Below are positions 24,211-33,500 of a stretch of 64,000 nucleotides of DNA, piece after piece. The stretch spans positions 1-64,000 of the forward strand of contig MDLF01000085.1 of NCBI GenBank assembly GCA_001730095.1, read 5' to 3'. Below the pieces are notes generated by a model that was not told the DNA's origin, made no database searches, and saw only the letters and a program-made list of their open reading frames with translations. Position 1 is the stretch's first letter. Each line of letters opens with the position of its first letter. Origin of the DNA: Rhodobacteraceae bacterium (ex Bugula neritina AB1) (GTDB lineage Bacteria; Pseudomonadota; Alphaproteobacteria; Rhodobacterales; Rhodobacteraceae). A program made the translations under genes and the position numbers.

Positions 24211-25752
24211 ATGAACGCTCAAACCCATATCACCCAGCGCGGCAGGTCGCGCCGGGGCAGGCTGACCCGGCACAATGCGCCACAGGTCACACCAGTATAC
24301 CAGCGTCGCAAGATCCCGGTCTACAATCTGCTGGACGAGGCTGCGCTTGCCCGCATCGAAGCCCAGACGGACTGGATCTTGGAACACGTCGGGGTCGAAT
24401 TCCGTGGCGACGACACGGCGCTGGCGCTCTTTGCCGAAGCCGGCGCGCGGGTTGACGGTGTCCGGATCCGGTTCGAACCGGGGCATGTCCGACAGCTGTG
24501 CAAAACCGCCCCGGCAGAGTTCCTGCTGCACGGTCGCGCTCCGGCCCGCAGCGTGACCCTGGGCGGCGACAATCTGGTGCTGATGCCCGGCTACGGCTCG
24601 CCCTTTGTCAGCGACTTGGAGCAAGGCCGCCGCTATGCCACGCTGGAGGACTTTGAGAATTTCGTGAAGCTTGCCCATATGTCGCCCGCGCTGCAGCACT
24701 CCGGCGGGACTGTGGTCGAGCCTACGGACGTGCCGGTGAACAAGCGTCACCTGGATATGATGCTGGCCCATCTTACTCTGTCGGACAAACCCTTCATGGG
24801 CGGCGTCACCTCGGCGCAGGCCGCAGAGGACAGCGTTGCGATTGCGCGGCTGGCATTTGGCGCGTTATTCCTGGATCAAAACGCGGTGATGCAGGCCAAT
24901 ATCAACGTCAACTCGCCGCTGATCTATGACGAGGTGATGTCGACATCCTTGCGCATCTACGCGGCGGCGAACCAATGCGTCTGCATCTCGCCCGCCATTT
25001 TTGCCGGCGCCATGGGGCCGCTTTCGCCAGCGGCTGTCGCCGCCCAGACGCTGGCCGAGGCGATGGCAGGAATTGCGCTGTCGCAGCTGGTGCGCCCTGG
25101 CTGCCCTGTCGTCTTCGGGAGCTTTCATTCTTCCATGAACCTGCGCACCGGCGCGCTAACTTTCGGCTCTCCGGAGGCCAACCTGACCACCATGGCGCTG
25201 AGCCAGCTGGGTCGCAGGCTGGGGGTGCCGGTGCGCTCCGGCGGCGGCCAGGTCACAGCTTCCAATGCCGCCGACGGTCAGGCGATGCAGGACAGTGCAG
25301 ACGCCATGTGGGCGACGCTGCTGTCTGGCGGCCATCAGGTCTGGCACGCGGCAGGCTGGCTCGAAGGCGGGCTGGTGATGTCCTATGAGAAGTTCGTGAT
25401 GGACCTCGACCACTGCGGAGCCATGCTGAAGATGCTGCAGGGGTTCCCCACCGATGATGAGGTCTTTGGCCGTGATGCCTACGCCGAGGCGGGACCGGGT
25501 GAGAACTTTCTCTCTACCGACCACACCCTGCGCCACTACACGACCGCCAATTTCGAACCGCAGGTGCCCGAAGGCGGGCCCTTTGAAACCTGGGACGAAA
25601 ACGGTCGCCGGGCCGCTGATCAGCGCGCCACGGCCCGGTGGCGGCAGATGCTGGCAGAGTATCAGCCACCGGACATGAACGACAGCGTACGCGCAGACCT
25701 GAACACCTATGTGGCGGAGCGCAAAGCCGCCATGCCTGACGAATGGTATTGA
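24211..25752 (+). CDS. Trimethylamine methyltransferase (MttB) family protein, non-pyrrolysine
   Basis: 513 aa. MttB-superfamily proteins remove a methyl group from quaternary or tertiary amines (trimethylamine, glycine betaine, carnitine and similar) and pass it to a corrinoid protein. This one has no in-frame UAG, so it lacks pyrrolysine and belongs to the large non-Pyl group that uses quaternary amines. Typical segments are LILMPGYGSPF-like NLVLMPGYGSPFVSDLEQG (about 123-141), TVVEPTDVPVNKRHLDMM (about 168) and ENFLSTDHTLRHY near 450. I prefer the ATG at 24211; longer in-frame starts exist. A GcvT-like gene follows 16 bp later. No corrinoid-protein gene is adjacent. Confidence 0.88.
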   Translation: MNAQTHITQRGRSRRGRLTRHNAPQVTPVYQRRKIPVYNLLDEAALARIEAQTDWILEHVGVEFRGDDTALALFAEAGARVDGVRIRFEPGHVRQLCKTAPAEFLLHGRAPARSVTLGGDNLVLMPGYGSPFVSDLEQGRRYATLEDFENFVKLAHMSPALQHSGGTVVEPTDVPVNKRHLDMMLAHLTLSDKPFMGGVTSAQAAEDSVAIARLAFGALFLDQNAVMQANINVNSPLIYDEVMSTSLRIYAAANQCVCISPAIFAGAMGPLSPAAVAAQTLAEAMAGIALSQLVRPGCPVVFGSFHSSMNLRTGALTFGSPEANLTTMALSQLGRRLGVPVRSGGGQVTASNAADGQAMQDSADAMWATLLSGGHQVWHAAGWLEGGLVMSYEKFVMDLDHCGAMLKMLQGFPTDDEVFGRDAYAEAGPGENFLSTDHTLRHYTTANFEPQVPEGGPFETWDENGRRAADQRATARWRQMLAEYQPPDMNDSVRADLNTYVAERKAAMPDEWY

Positions 25753-25768
25753 GAAAGGACCAACGAGA

Positions 25769-26911
25769 ATGACCGAAGAACTAAGCCGCACATCGGCACT
25801 TGCTTCCCGCCACACCGCCCTGGGCTCGGGGCTGGAGGACTGGAACGGCATGGGCACCGCCTGGAACTACAGCACCGATCCAAACGACGAACACGACGCG
25901 GTGCGTGAGCGCGCCGGCATGTTCGACATGTCGCCGCTGAAGAAGGTGTTTGTCCGCGGCAAGGACGCGCAGGCCGTGCTGGATCACCTGACCACACGCG
26001 ACCTGTCCAAACTGGCGCCGGGCAAATCCACCTACCTCTGCGTTTTGACCGAGGCGGGCGGCATTGCCGACGACGCAATTGTGTCGAACAACGGCGGCGC
26101 TGAATGGATGATCGTGCATGGCTCCGGCGACACCATGGCGCTGCTGCAAGCTTCGGCTGAGGGCCACGATGTCTGGCTGGAGTTCACTGACGATCTGCAC
26201 GACGTCTCGGTCCAGGGCCCGGCGGCGCTGGAAATCCTGAACGCCCATTGCGACATTGATCTCGCGGGACTGGGCTATTTTGAACATGCGCCTGCCGCCT
26301 TGTTTGGTCACCCTTGCCGGATCTCGCGCACTGGCTATTCCGGCGAACGCGGTTACGAGATCTTTGCCAGTGCCGCGGTGATCACGGATATCTGGGACAA
26401 GCTGGCTGACGTCGGCGTGATGCCCTGCTCCTTCACCGCGCTCGACAAGGTTCGGATCGAGGCGGGGCTTTTGTTCTATGGCTATGACATGACCGAGGAA
26501 CACAGCCCATGGGACGTTGGTCTGGGCTTCACGGTCAGCGCTACGAAGGGTGACTTCCGTGGCAAGGAGGCCGTGATGGGAGCAAAGGGACGCCAAAAGA
26601 TCAGCAATGTCTGTCTCGATATTGACCATTCGGACATGGTGGACGGCGGAGAGACGCTGCTGCTGGATGATGAAGAGGTCGGCGTGGTCAACAGCCCTTG
26701 CTACTCGCATCGGATGGTCAAGTCGCTGGCGCTCGCCCATATCCAGCCCGGCATTGCCACCGGGACGGTTGCTGCAGCTGAAAAGCGGTTCGCTTCAGAC
26801 TACAGCAACCGTGATGAGCAGCCCGGCATACGACCCGCAGAAAATCCGGACACATCAATAATCTGGCGGATCACGAGCAAGCGGCGTGACGTGTCAAACA
26901 AAACCTCATAG
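25769..26911 (+). CDS. GcvT/DmdA-like aminomethyltransferase with frameshifted C-terminus
   Basis: 380 aa as read. Folate-dependent methyl/aminomethyltransferase of the GcvT-DmdA-sarcosine-oxidase domain family, likely transferring a C1 unit to tetrahydrofolate. Family segments: RAGMFDMSPLKKVFVRG (about 50), TYLCVLTEAGGIADDAIV, GPAALEILN, ISRTGYSGERGYEIF and ALDKVRIEAGLLFYGYDM. After AAAEKRF (about 26785) the reading frame no longer matches. The +1 frame gives TATVMSSPAYDPQKIRTHQ and stops at 26861, which is the usual C-terminus. A single-base indel near 26785-26800 (real or a sequencing error) therefore replaces the last 20-25 residues with about 40 unrelated ones. It follows mttB by 16 bp. 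Confidence 0.82.
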   Translation: MTEELSRTSALASRHTALGSGLEDWNGMGTAWNYSTDPNDEHDAVRERAGMFDMSPLKKVFVRGKDAQAVLDHLTTRDLSKLAPGKSTYLCVLTEAGGIADDAIVSNNGGAEWMIVHGSGDTMALLQASAEGHDVWLEFTDDLHDVSVQGPAALEILNAHCDIDLAGLGYFEHAPAALFGHPCRISRTGYSGERGYEIFASAAVITDIWDKLADVGVMPCSFTALDKVRIEAGLLFYGYDMTEEHSPWDVGLGFTVSATKGDFRGKEAVMGAKGRQKISNVCLDIDHSDMVDGGETLLLDDEEVGVVNSPCYSHRMVKSLALAHIQPGIATGTVAAAEKRFASDYSNRDEQPGIRPAENPDTSIIWRITSKRRDVSNKTS

Positions 26912-27093
26912 ACGCTAACGTCCGCTTTTCTTCGATTGCCTAACCGCGACCTTTGCGCGGGTGAGCGTTTGCTCAGAACGCCGTTAATGGCAGGCAAAGC
27001 AGCCCATGCCGGGCTCACATGCGGATCTGCGATTTCCGACTGAGGAAAAGCTCGCCCGCACCGGTGCAGAGGCGGCCGCATTGAAGGCAATTC

Positions 27094-29223
27094 TCAAGCG
27101 ACGCGGCGCTCTTTCTTTTTTGCCCATGCAATGAAGTCTTTGACACTGAGAGGTCGGGAAAATGCAAAGCCCTGGAGCGTATCAGCGCCGACTTCCGCTG
27201 CCGCATCTGCTTCTCCAAGGGTCTCGACACCCTCTACGATTGTGCTAACGGAAACGCGATTGGCCATATCAACGATGCCGCGAAGAAGGTCTTTGCGCTG
27301 GTCATCCTTGTCGACGCCGGTCACAAACATTCTGTCAATTTTCAACCGGTCCGGTTTCAGCGCCAGAACCGAGGCAAAGCTTGCGTGGCCCGTCCCGAAG
27401 TCATCGACTTCGATTTTTATCCCCATGTCCTTGAGCGCAGTTATGGTCAGTTCCAGCTCGCCTGAAACGTCATCTAGAAACGCTGTTTCGAGAACTTCAA
27501 AGGCCAGTCCGCTTTGCGGCAGATCAGGGCGCCGCCTGAGTTCTTCAAGCAATGTTGGCGACGTCAGCCGGTTTGCGGAAACATTGACAGACACCTGCGG
27601 TGCGTGCCCCAGTTCAGCCTCTATGGTTTTGCGGGCTTCAAGAGCCAGGTCCAGCACGCGGCGGTCAAGGTCCGCCTGCAGCTTCAGCTCCTCGGCGATT
27701 TCGACAAACACAGCAGGTGATTGACGGCCTCTTTTGGGGTGATCCCATCGCGCCAGCACTTCAACGCCTTGCAGCGCATAGGTTTTGGCACAAACTTGGG
27801 GCTGCACTTCGATGCTGATTTCATCCCGTTCCAGAGCTGTCTTAAAATCGTTGATGAGCTTCAGTTTGGCGTCATGCGCGGCCCCAAGAGTTGCGCTGAA
27901 AGCAACGGCCTGATTGCGGCCTCTGTGCTTTGCCTCATACAATGCCAGATCGGCGCGTTTCAGAGCATTCAACAGCTGCTCCCCCGGAGACAGCAGCGCC
28001 AATCCTATTGAAGCCCCAACACTCAATTCGACTCCTTTGTATTCCGTGGGGCACAACAATTCGTCCAGAAGCTGATCACAATACCACTGCGCATGCGTTT
28101 CGCTTCCGTCAAAATCGAGGACCAGAACAAACTCATCACCCCCGATGCGGAAGGCAGAACTTTGACCGGATACGGCACGGCTGATCAATCGCTGACCACA
28201 GGCTGTCAGAACGGCGTCCCCGGCCGCATGACCATAGGTATCGTTGACGTCCTTGAAGCGGTCCAAATCGATCGCAAGCACCAATGTTCCGGAACTGTCC
28301 GGCTGGTGCCCCGCCATTTTTTGGGACAGTTCTTCAAGCAAAGTCCGGTTGCCCAGCCCGGTTAATGTGTCATGACGCGCAGCCAGAGCAGTTTCCTCTT
28401 GTGCTTCGCGCACAGCGTCCAGAGCGTCCCTGGTGCGCCGCTCCGCTTTGCGGGCGTGATCGGCGGCTTCCTGAGCCTTGCGATTGCTTTGTTCAAGCCG
28501 GGCGGCTTTGTCGGCAACCTCGTCAAAGGCCGTAATCAACCGGTTCTGCATCTCTGCAAACTCCCGCCCAAGCTGCCCAAACTCATCCGCCCTCTGCCAG
28601 GCCTCTGCGCTGAGAGGCTGCTGCAAAGTTGCGCCCGCGACATCATGGGTCAGATCTTTCAAAGGCCGCAGCGCTGCTTTGCGAAAGCCCAGCCAAAGCA
28701 GGGGAACCCCAAGTATCAGCAAGCCGATGGTTGTCCAGACGGATGTTTGAAACACGCGGGCAGCCTGGCTGCGGCTGGCGGCTGAATTTTCAACCAAACG
28801 ATCCGCCAGTTCAGTCATTTGCTGCAGTTTGGCAACCAGCCGCCCGATCTGAATGCGCCGGAGCTGCGGCGACGTGCTGCCGCCGTCAAAGGTTATCTTG
28901 GAAAACGCTTTGGAAAGCTCGGTTGTGATCAGTGCCAGCTGTTGAGCATCCCCCCCCGATACCGCCTCTCTGTCCGCAAGCATGTCACGGACCCTTTGAG
29001 TTTCATGGAGCCATTGCTGCTGGATTCTATCCGACGGGCGCTGCATCGCTTCCATCGCAAGCGCACCAAACGCTGTAACATGGCTCTTGATCACATTTGC
29101 CCGGTCATAAGCTTTGTAGGCAGAGGCCTGCTTCAGGTCGCTCCACAATAAAAGCCCAATGACCGACGTCAGCAGGCAACCGCACAAGACGGCGACAATG
29201 CTGGACTTGTCGACGAGACGCAT
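27094..29223 (-). CDS. Membrane GGDEF-EAL protein (c-di-GMP synthesis/degradation)
   Basis: 709 aa. TM helix 1 at about 9-29, a periplasmic helical region, TM helix 2 at about 163-183 (VWTTIGLLILGVPLLWLGF) with an adjoining HAMP-like linker (ALRPLKDLTHDV) and coiled coil. The GGDEF domain follows with an intact IGGDEF signature near 365, then an EAL domain with EVLAR near 486, DDFGTG near 605, KIDR and VEGVET. Both catalytic signatures look complete, so it may synthesise and/or hydrolyse c-di-GMP. It starts 1 bp after the stop of the upstream binding-protein gene, so that protein probably supplies a periplasmic signal. Confidence 0.92.
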   Translation of the reverse strand: MRLVDKSSIVAVLCGCLLTSVIGLLLWSDLKQASAYKAYDRANVIKSHVTAFGALAMEAMQRPSDRIQQQWLHETQRVRDMLADREAVSGGDAQQLALITTELSKAFSKITFDGGSTSPQLRRIQIGRLVAKLQQMTELADRLVENSAASRSQAARVFQTSVWTTIGLLILGVPLLWLGFRKAALRPLKDLTHDVAGATLQQPLSAEAWQRADEFGQLGREFAEMQNRLITAFDEVADKAARLEQSNRKAQEAADHARKAERRTRDALDAVREAQEETALAARHDTLTGLGNRTLLEELSQKMAGHQPDSSGTLVLAIDLDRFKDVNDTYGHAAGDAVLTACGQRLISRAVSGQSSAFRIGGDEFVLVLDFDGSETHAQWYCDQLLDELLCPTEYKGVELSVGASIGLALLSPGEQLLNALKRADLALYEAKHRGRNQAVAFSATLGAAHDAKLKLINDFKTALERDEISIEVQPQVCAKTYALQGVEVLARWDHPKRGRQSPAVFVEIAEELKLQADLDRRVLDLALEARKTIEAELGHAPQVSVNVSANRLTSPTLLEELRRRPDLPQSGLAFEVLETAFLDDVSGELELTITALKDMGIKIEVDDFGTGHASFASVLALKPDRLKIDRMFVTGVDKDDQRKDLLRGIVDMANRVSVSTIVEGVETLGEADAAAEVGADTLQGFAFSRPLSVKDFIAWAKKKERRVA

Positions 29224-29224
29224 A

Positions 29225-30202
29225 TCAATTCAAGCCAATAATGCTGATCGCAGCCGGATCTGCCTCTTTCAGTGCGTCTGCCGCGATGAGGTCAAGATAG
29301 TTCGGAACAGTGCCCTCGGATAACCCCAGATCGATCCTGAACCAGGCTTCATCCTCCATCAGGCGCAAAAGCGCCTGTGACAAAGTCAGTTTCAATGTGT
29401 GTTTGGGCCAAAGATATTCCATTGTCCCGGCATCCAGATCCAGCTGCCTGCCAACGATCTTTTTGGCTGTCTGAGGGTCAGAATCCGCAAGCTGCGCAGC
29501 CTGGAAAAGCATGCCCACGATATCATTTGCAACCTGCTGATTGGCAGATATCCAGCCGCCTGCGCCGTGCAGGACAAATTCGTAGTCATGCCATTCCTGA
29601 TGCGGCAGCGGAATGAATTGATCGCCCAGTGCCGTTGCGGCCTTGCGCAGATAAGGATCCCACACGACCCCGGCATCAATGGAACCATCTGTAATTTCCG
29701 AAACGATCTCCGGCGGCAGCAGCGGCTTCATTGCACCTAGCTTGACACCGCTTTCCAGAAGTGCGCGGTGCAGCACGAAATGGGCAAAGCTGTTCTGAAC
29801 AACACCCACCGTTTTACCTGCCAGATCCGCATAGCCCCGGATACCACGATCCGCGCGTGCAAAGACATCAATGGTCCGCGAACGCGACAAAGAGGCCAGA
29901 ATTCTAAGGTCCGGACGGTCAAAAGTGACCGACACAAAGGCGAATTCCGAGCTTGTCGCAAGGTCGAGCTTGCCGCTGACCAGATCCTTTGCGGTCTTGG
30001 TTCCAGAAGTGTATTTAACGAGCTCGATGTTATGGCCACTGTCGCGGAGCAGGCCCATACCTTCTGCCAGCCAAACCAGCACCGCCGTCGGCGTCGCCCC
30101 GAGCCGTATGGGTTGGGCGGCGCTCAGCAAGCCAGGTGAAGACAAAGCAAGCGCGGTGCTGCCAGAGAGAGCAATTGCTTTCCTGCGAGTAAATCCAGAC
30201 AT
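29225..30202 (-). CDS. Periplasmic NMT1/THI5-like substrate-binding protein, probable sensor partner
   Basis: 325 aa. N-terminal signal with a twin-Arg-like FTRRKAIALSGSTALALS and cleavage before AQPIRLG. The mature part resembles ABC nitrate/sulfonate/taurine-type (NMT1/THI5-like) binding proteins, e.g. TAVLVWLAEGMGLLRDSG, GTKTAKDLVSGKLDLATSSE and DAGVVWDPYLRKAATAL. No ABC permease or ATPase is nearby; the next gene is a membrane GGDEF-EAL enzyme 1 bp downstream. ATG 30202 was chosen because it starts the signal peptide. The ligand is unknown. Confidence 0.85.
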   Translation of the reverse strand: MSGFTRRKAIALSGSTALALSSPGLLSAAQPIRLGATPTAVLVWLAEGMGLLRDSGHNIELVKYTSGTKTAKDLVSGKLDLATSSEFAFVSVTFDRPDLRILASLSRSRTIDVFARADRGIRGYADLAGKTVGVVQNSFAHFVLHRALLESGVKLGAMKPLLPPEIVSEITDGSIDAGVVWDPYLRKAATALGDQFIPLPHQEWHDYEFVLHGAGGWISANQQVANDIVGMLFQAAQLADSDPQTAKKIVGRQLDLDAGTMEYLWPKHTLKLTLSQALLRLMEDEAWFRIDLGLSEGTVPNYLDLIAADALKEADPAAISIIGLN

Positions 30203-30748
30203 GGCGAAACCTCCAAACCGTTGGCGCCGACAGCCACGAAGGCCCGCAAACCAAAACAACCTATGGGAATGCAAATTACCTGGATAGCGTACCGGATTGG
30301 TAAACCGATCTGGCATACAGCCGCCACAACCCGTTAATTCACCATAATTCCGGGCCTCATTTTGATTTTCCTTTTAACAACACCCTATAGGTGTTTTCCC
30401 ACTGCCGGTGTGGATGCGGGATCGGGCGACCGGGTTCTTTCAGATGGGGAAACTTCAAGTTCATTTCCCTGCGGCGTGCCGTTACGGGCCATGCAAATGT
30501 TTTCCAGCCCCACCCGATCGGGCAAAAGTCTCCCTTGCCACAGGCAAGATCAGATCGTCGGCATCAAACAATGCCACCCCGAGAAGGGATCCGCACGCCG
30601 GGGAAATGGACACAACATGCCGGCCAAGCGCCGTGCACAGGCCGCACGCCGGGGTCCGTGGGAACCCGGGGCAATTCAACCATTCGGAAGATACTGGCTG
30701 CCCCAGCTGCGATTTGGGCCAGCGGCGGCCCCAACAGCGCCGGAACGT
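30203..30748. other. Intergenic region between cobT and the binding-protein gene
   Basis: About 546 bp, no convincing gene. It contains a small hairpin AACACC-N5-GGTGTT (30379-30395) followed by TT and an AT-rich patch (30360-30400), probably the promoter region of the minus-strand binding-protein gene. A minus-strand fragment near 30540-30600 (SLLGVALFDADDLI) faintly recalls a PAS-type motif and may be a gene relic. No cobalamin or TPP riboswitch core was found. Confidence 0.5.
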
Positions 30749-31765
30749 TCAGCCGTCGGTCACTCCTGCCTCAGCAAAAGTGGCCATGCCGCTGTGGCAG
30801 GCAACGGCTCCTTTCAGTACTTGGATTGCCAATGCCGCCCCGGACGCCTCTCCCAGCCGCAGCCCAAGGGAAAGCAGCGGCTCCTTGCCCAGTTTCTCCA
30901 GCAATGCGGCATGCGCTCCTTCGGCACTTTGATGGCCCGCAACCGTATGGTCCAGCGCACCGTCTGCGGTCTGCAACAGGCACGCAGCCGCTGCACAGCA
31001 GATGAACCCGTCCAGGATCACCGGGATACACAAAACCCGTGCCGCCGCGATCGCACCCGCCATAGCGGCAATCTCGCGGCCGCCGAGACAAGCCAGCGCA
31101 TCCAGGCCATCGCGGACCACATCACGGTGCAGGGCAACGCCTTCGGTAACCACCCGGGTTTTGTTTGCAAGCCCCGCATCATCTACACCTGTGCCACGCC
31201 CGGTCCAGTCTGCAGCCTCGCCGCCGAACAAAGCGCACGCCAGCGCGGCAGCAGGTGTCGTATTGCCGATGCCCATCTCCCCGACCACCAGCAAATCCGC
31301 ACTCGGATCAACTGCATCCCACCCCGCCTTCAGAGCCGTCAGGAGTTCCTCCTGGCTCATGGCAGGCCCTTGGGTGAAATCAGCGGTGGGGCGTTCCAGA
31401 TCAAGCGCATGCACATCCATGCGGGCGCCAGCCAGTTTGGCCAGCTGGTTGATGGCCGCACCACCATGTTCAAAGTTGATCACCATCTGCGCGGTGACTT
31501 CCGGGGGGAACGCGGACACCCCCTGCACTGTAACTCCATGATTGCCGGCAAAGACAATCACCTGCGGCGCACAGATTTCAGGCCGTTCGCTTCCGCGCCA
31601 GCCTCCATACCAGACAGCCAGGTCCTCCAAACGCCCCAACGCGCCCGGCGGTTTTGTCAGCTGGCCATTGCGCGCAGCAGCACCGGCAACAGCCGCCGGG
31701 TCCTGTACAGGCGCGCCGACCAGTGCGGCGCGAAAATCATCTAGAGAGGAAAGCTGGGGCAGCAT
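30749..31765 (-). CDS. cobT: Nicotinate-nucleotide-dimethylbenzimidazole phosphoribosyltransferase
   Basis: 338 aa, normal length. CobT makes alpha-ribazole phosphate for the lower ligand of cobalamin. Family motifs: [17 protein letters not shown] (about 36-52), FAGNHGV (substrate loop, about 71-77), [15 protein letters not shown] (about 163-177) and TGRGTGVDD. The ATG at 31765 matches the family start; an upstream extension overlaps cobS on the other strand and was rejected. It is divergent from cobS. Confidence 0.95.
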   Translation of the reverse strand: MLPQLSSLDDFRAALVGAPVQDPAAVAGAAARNGQLTKPPGALGRLEDLAVWYGGWRGSERPEICAPQVIVFAGNHGVTVQGVSAFPPEVTAQMVINFEHGGAAINQLAKLAGARMDVHALDLERPTADFTQGPAMSQEELLTALKAGWDAVDPSADLLVVGEMGIGNTTPAAALACALFGGEAADWTGRGTGVDDAGLANKTRVVTEGVALHRDVVRDGLDALACLGGREIAAMAGAIAAARVLCIPVILDGFICCAAAACLLQTADGALDHTVAGHQSAEGAHAALLEKLGKEPLLSLGLRLGEASGAALAIQVLKGAVACHSGMATFAEAGVTDG

Positions 31766-31864
31766 GTGAAAGCCTCGTTGCATCTGAGTGGCGGACGCGG
31801 ATAAAGCGGGTTGTCCCTGTTTACCCGCTGGCGCTCCTGCCGCAAGCACCGCAATAGGCCCGTT

Positions 31865-32623
31865 ATGCAAAAAAACGACATCCAGGCAAGAGACTTTCTG
31901 CTGGCGCTGGTTCTGCTGACCCGGCTGCCGCTGCCGCATTTGCCGCCGCAAGCATTCCAGCGCCAGGCCAAGTCTGTCTGGGCCTTTCCACTGGCGGGTC
32001 TTGCAGTGGCTCTGCCTGCCGCGCTGTGCGCAGCCTTGGCGCTGACCGTCGGCCTCCCTGCCGCAATAGCGGCCGGGCTTGCTCTGACGGCACAGGTTCT
32101 GCTGACCGGCGCCATGCACGAAGACGGGCTGGCCGACACTGCCGATGGCCTGTGGGGAGGATTCACCCGCGCGCGGCGCCTGGAAATCATGAAGGACAGC
32201 CGCATCGGCGCATACGGGGTTATTGCATTGATTCTAGGGCTAGGGTTGCGCTGGAGCGCATTGTCAGCACTGCTTGCAACGGCTGGCGTCTGGCCGCTTT
32301 TGGCGCTGGCAATGCTGAGCCGGGCAGTGATGCCGGTGCTGATGGCTGCGCTGCCCAACGCCCGCACCACGGGGCTGTCACAGGGCGTAGGGCGCCCCCG
32401 CACCCTGCCCTGCCTGCTGGCCTCCGGACTGGCCATCCTTCTTTCGCTGCCACTGATTGGCAGCGCAGTCTTTGGCACGGCGCTGGCAATGGCCGCAGCC
32501 ACCCTTGGCCTCGGCGCCCTTGCCAAGGCCAAGATCGGAGGCCAGACCGGTGATATCCTAGGGGCGTCGCAGCAAGTGGCCGAAATTTCCGGGCTTCTGG
32601 CTCTGCTCATCATCTGCGGCTAA
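31865..32623 (+). CDS. cobS: Adenosylcobinamide-GDP ribazoletransferase
   Basis: 252 aa membrane enzyme that joins adenosylcobinamide-GDP with alpha-ribazole (or its phosphate) to finish cobalamin. The hallmark [15 protein letters not shown] lies at about 86-100 and is followed by [15 protein letters not shown]. Several hydrophobic helices are present. ATG 31865 begins the family sequence. It is divergent from cobT with 99 bp between; no B12 box is visible there. Confidence 0.95.
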   Translation: MQKNDIQARDFLLALVLLTRLPLPHLPPQAFQRQAKSVWAFPLAGLAVALPAALCAALALTVGLPAAIAAGLALTAQVLLTGAMHEDGLADTADGLWGGFTRARRLEIMKDSRIGAYGVIALILGLGLRWSALSALLATAGVWPLLALAMLSRAVMPVLMAALPNARTTGLSQGVGRPRTLPCLLASGLAILLSLPLIGSAVFGTALAMAAATLGLGALAKAKIGGQTGDILGASQQVAEISGLLALLIICG

Positions 32624-32635
32624 CCGGCCCGCCAG

Positions 32636-32666
32636 AAAAAAGGCCGCGCCCTAACAGGCACGGCCT
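32636..32666 (-). terminator. Rho-independent terminator of carD
   Basis: On the minus strand a 10-nt stem (32666-32657 with 32650-32641, one mismatch) is followed by TTTTTT. It lies 25 bp past the carD stop and also just after convergent cobS. Confidence 0.8.
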
Positions 32667-32690
32667 CTCGAACTTGGTTCTGCGCCAGGA

Positions 32691-33200
32691 TCAGGCAGCG
32701 CGGGAGGTCAGGACCTCATCCACCTGTTTGGCAGCGGCGATCTCATCGTGGCCGGACACAGCAGCCACTTCACGTGTCAGACGCTCCAGTGCGGCTTCAT
32801 ACAGCTGACGCTCGGAATAGCTCTGCTCGCGCTGATCGTCGGTACGGTGCAGGTCGCGCACCACCTCCGCAATCGAGATCAAGTCGCCGGAATTGATCTT
32901 CTGCTCATACTCCTGCGCGCGGCGTGACCACATGGCGCGCTTGACCTTCGCCTTGCCCTTGAGCGTTTTCATCGCTTGGGCGATCACGTCCGGAGAACTG
33001 AGGGAGCGCATGCCCACCTCGGTTGCCTTGTTGGTCGGCACCCGAAGGGTCATCTTGTCCTTTTCAAAGGTGATCACGAAAAGCTCCAGCGCAAAGCCAG
33101 CCACTTCCTGCTCCTCAATCGAAATGATCTGGCCAACGCCATGCGCCGGGTAGACCACATATTCATTGGGGCGGAATTCGAGCTTCTTCGATTTGGTCAT
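32691..33200 (-). CDS. carD: CarD/CdnL-family RNA polymerase-binding regulator
   Basis: 169 aa. CarD proteins bind the RNA polymerase beta subunit and stabilise open promoter complexes, including at rRNA genes. The N-terminal Tudor-like RNAP-interaction domain has YVVYPAHGVGQIISIEEQEV (about 14-33) and DKMTLRVP. The helical DNA-binding C-terminus contains AMWSRRAQEYEQKINSGD with the conserved Trp. Typical length for alphaproteobacteria, monocistronic with its own terminator. Confidence 0.95.
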   Translation of the reverse strand: MTKSKKLEFRPNEYVVYPAHGVGQIISIEEQEVAGFALELFVITFEKDKMTLRVPTNKATEVGMRSLSSPDVIAQAMKTLKGKAKVKRAMWSRRAQEYEQKINSGDLISIAEVVRDLHRTDDQREQSYSERQLYEAALERLTREVAAVSGHDEIAAAKQVDEVLTSRAA

Positions 33201-33393
33201 ACAGGTTCTTCCTCACTCATAACCGGGCGGCACCGGCGTTATGGCAAACAAACATCCAAATCCGGTCACATGAGTCTGACCAGCCTTCAGGACATTTTCT
33301 CTGCAGAAACACCGCCCATTACGCGCACCACTGCTACGGCGCGCCGGGGGCGGACTCCGATTGTTTATGTCTTTTGTCGGCTAAGTATATCAT

Positions 33394-33420
33394 AAAAAAG
33401 GGCCGCCCGAAAGGCGGCCT
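33394..33420 (-). terminator. Rho-independent terminator of fdxA
   Basis: On the minus strand AGGCCGCC-N4-GGGCGGCC is followed by a T6 run (33399-33394); about 80 bp downstream of the ferredoxin stop. Confidence 0.82.
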
Positions 33421-33500
33421 GCTGGCAGTGCTCTGAAAAAACCCAGAACATTACGGCAGATTTCCGCAAAAATGCGCCCCCCCCCGTGCGAGGCAGAGAA

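Noticed and set aside
30362-31744. 460-codon plus-strand open frame
   Set aside because: Mostly antisense to cobT, which is unambiguous.
30203-31864. Cobalamin or TPP riboswitch near cobT/cobS or the THI5-like gene
   Set aside because: Looked for B12-box and TPP core motifs on both strands; none were found, and the cobT-cobS spacer is only 99 bp.
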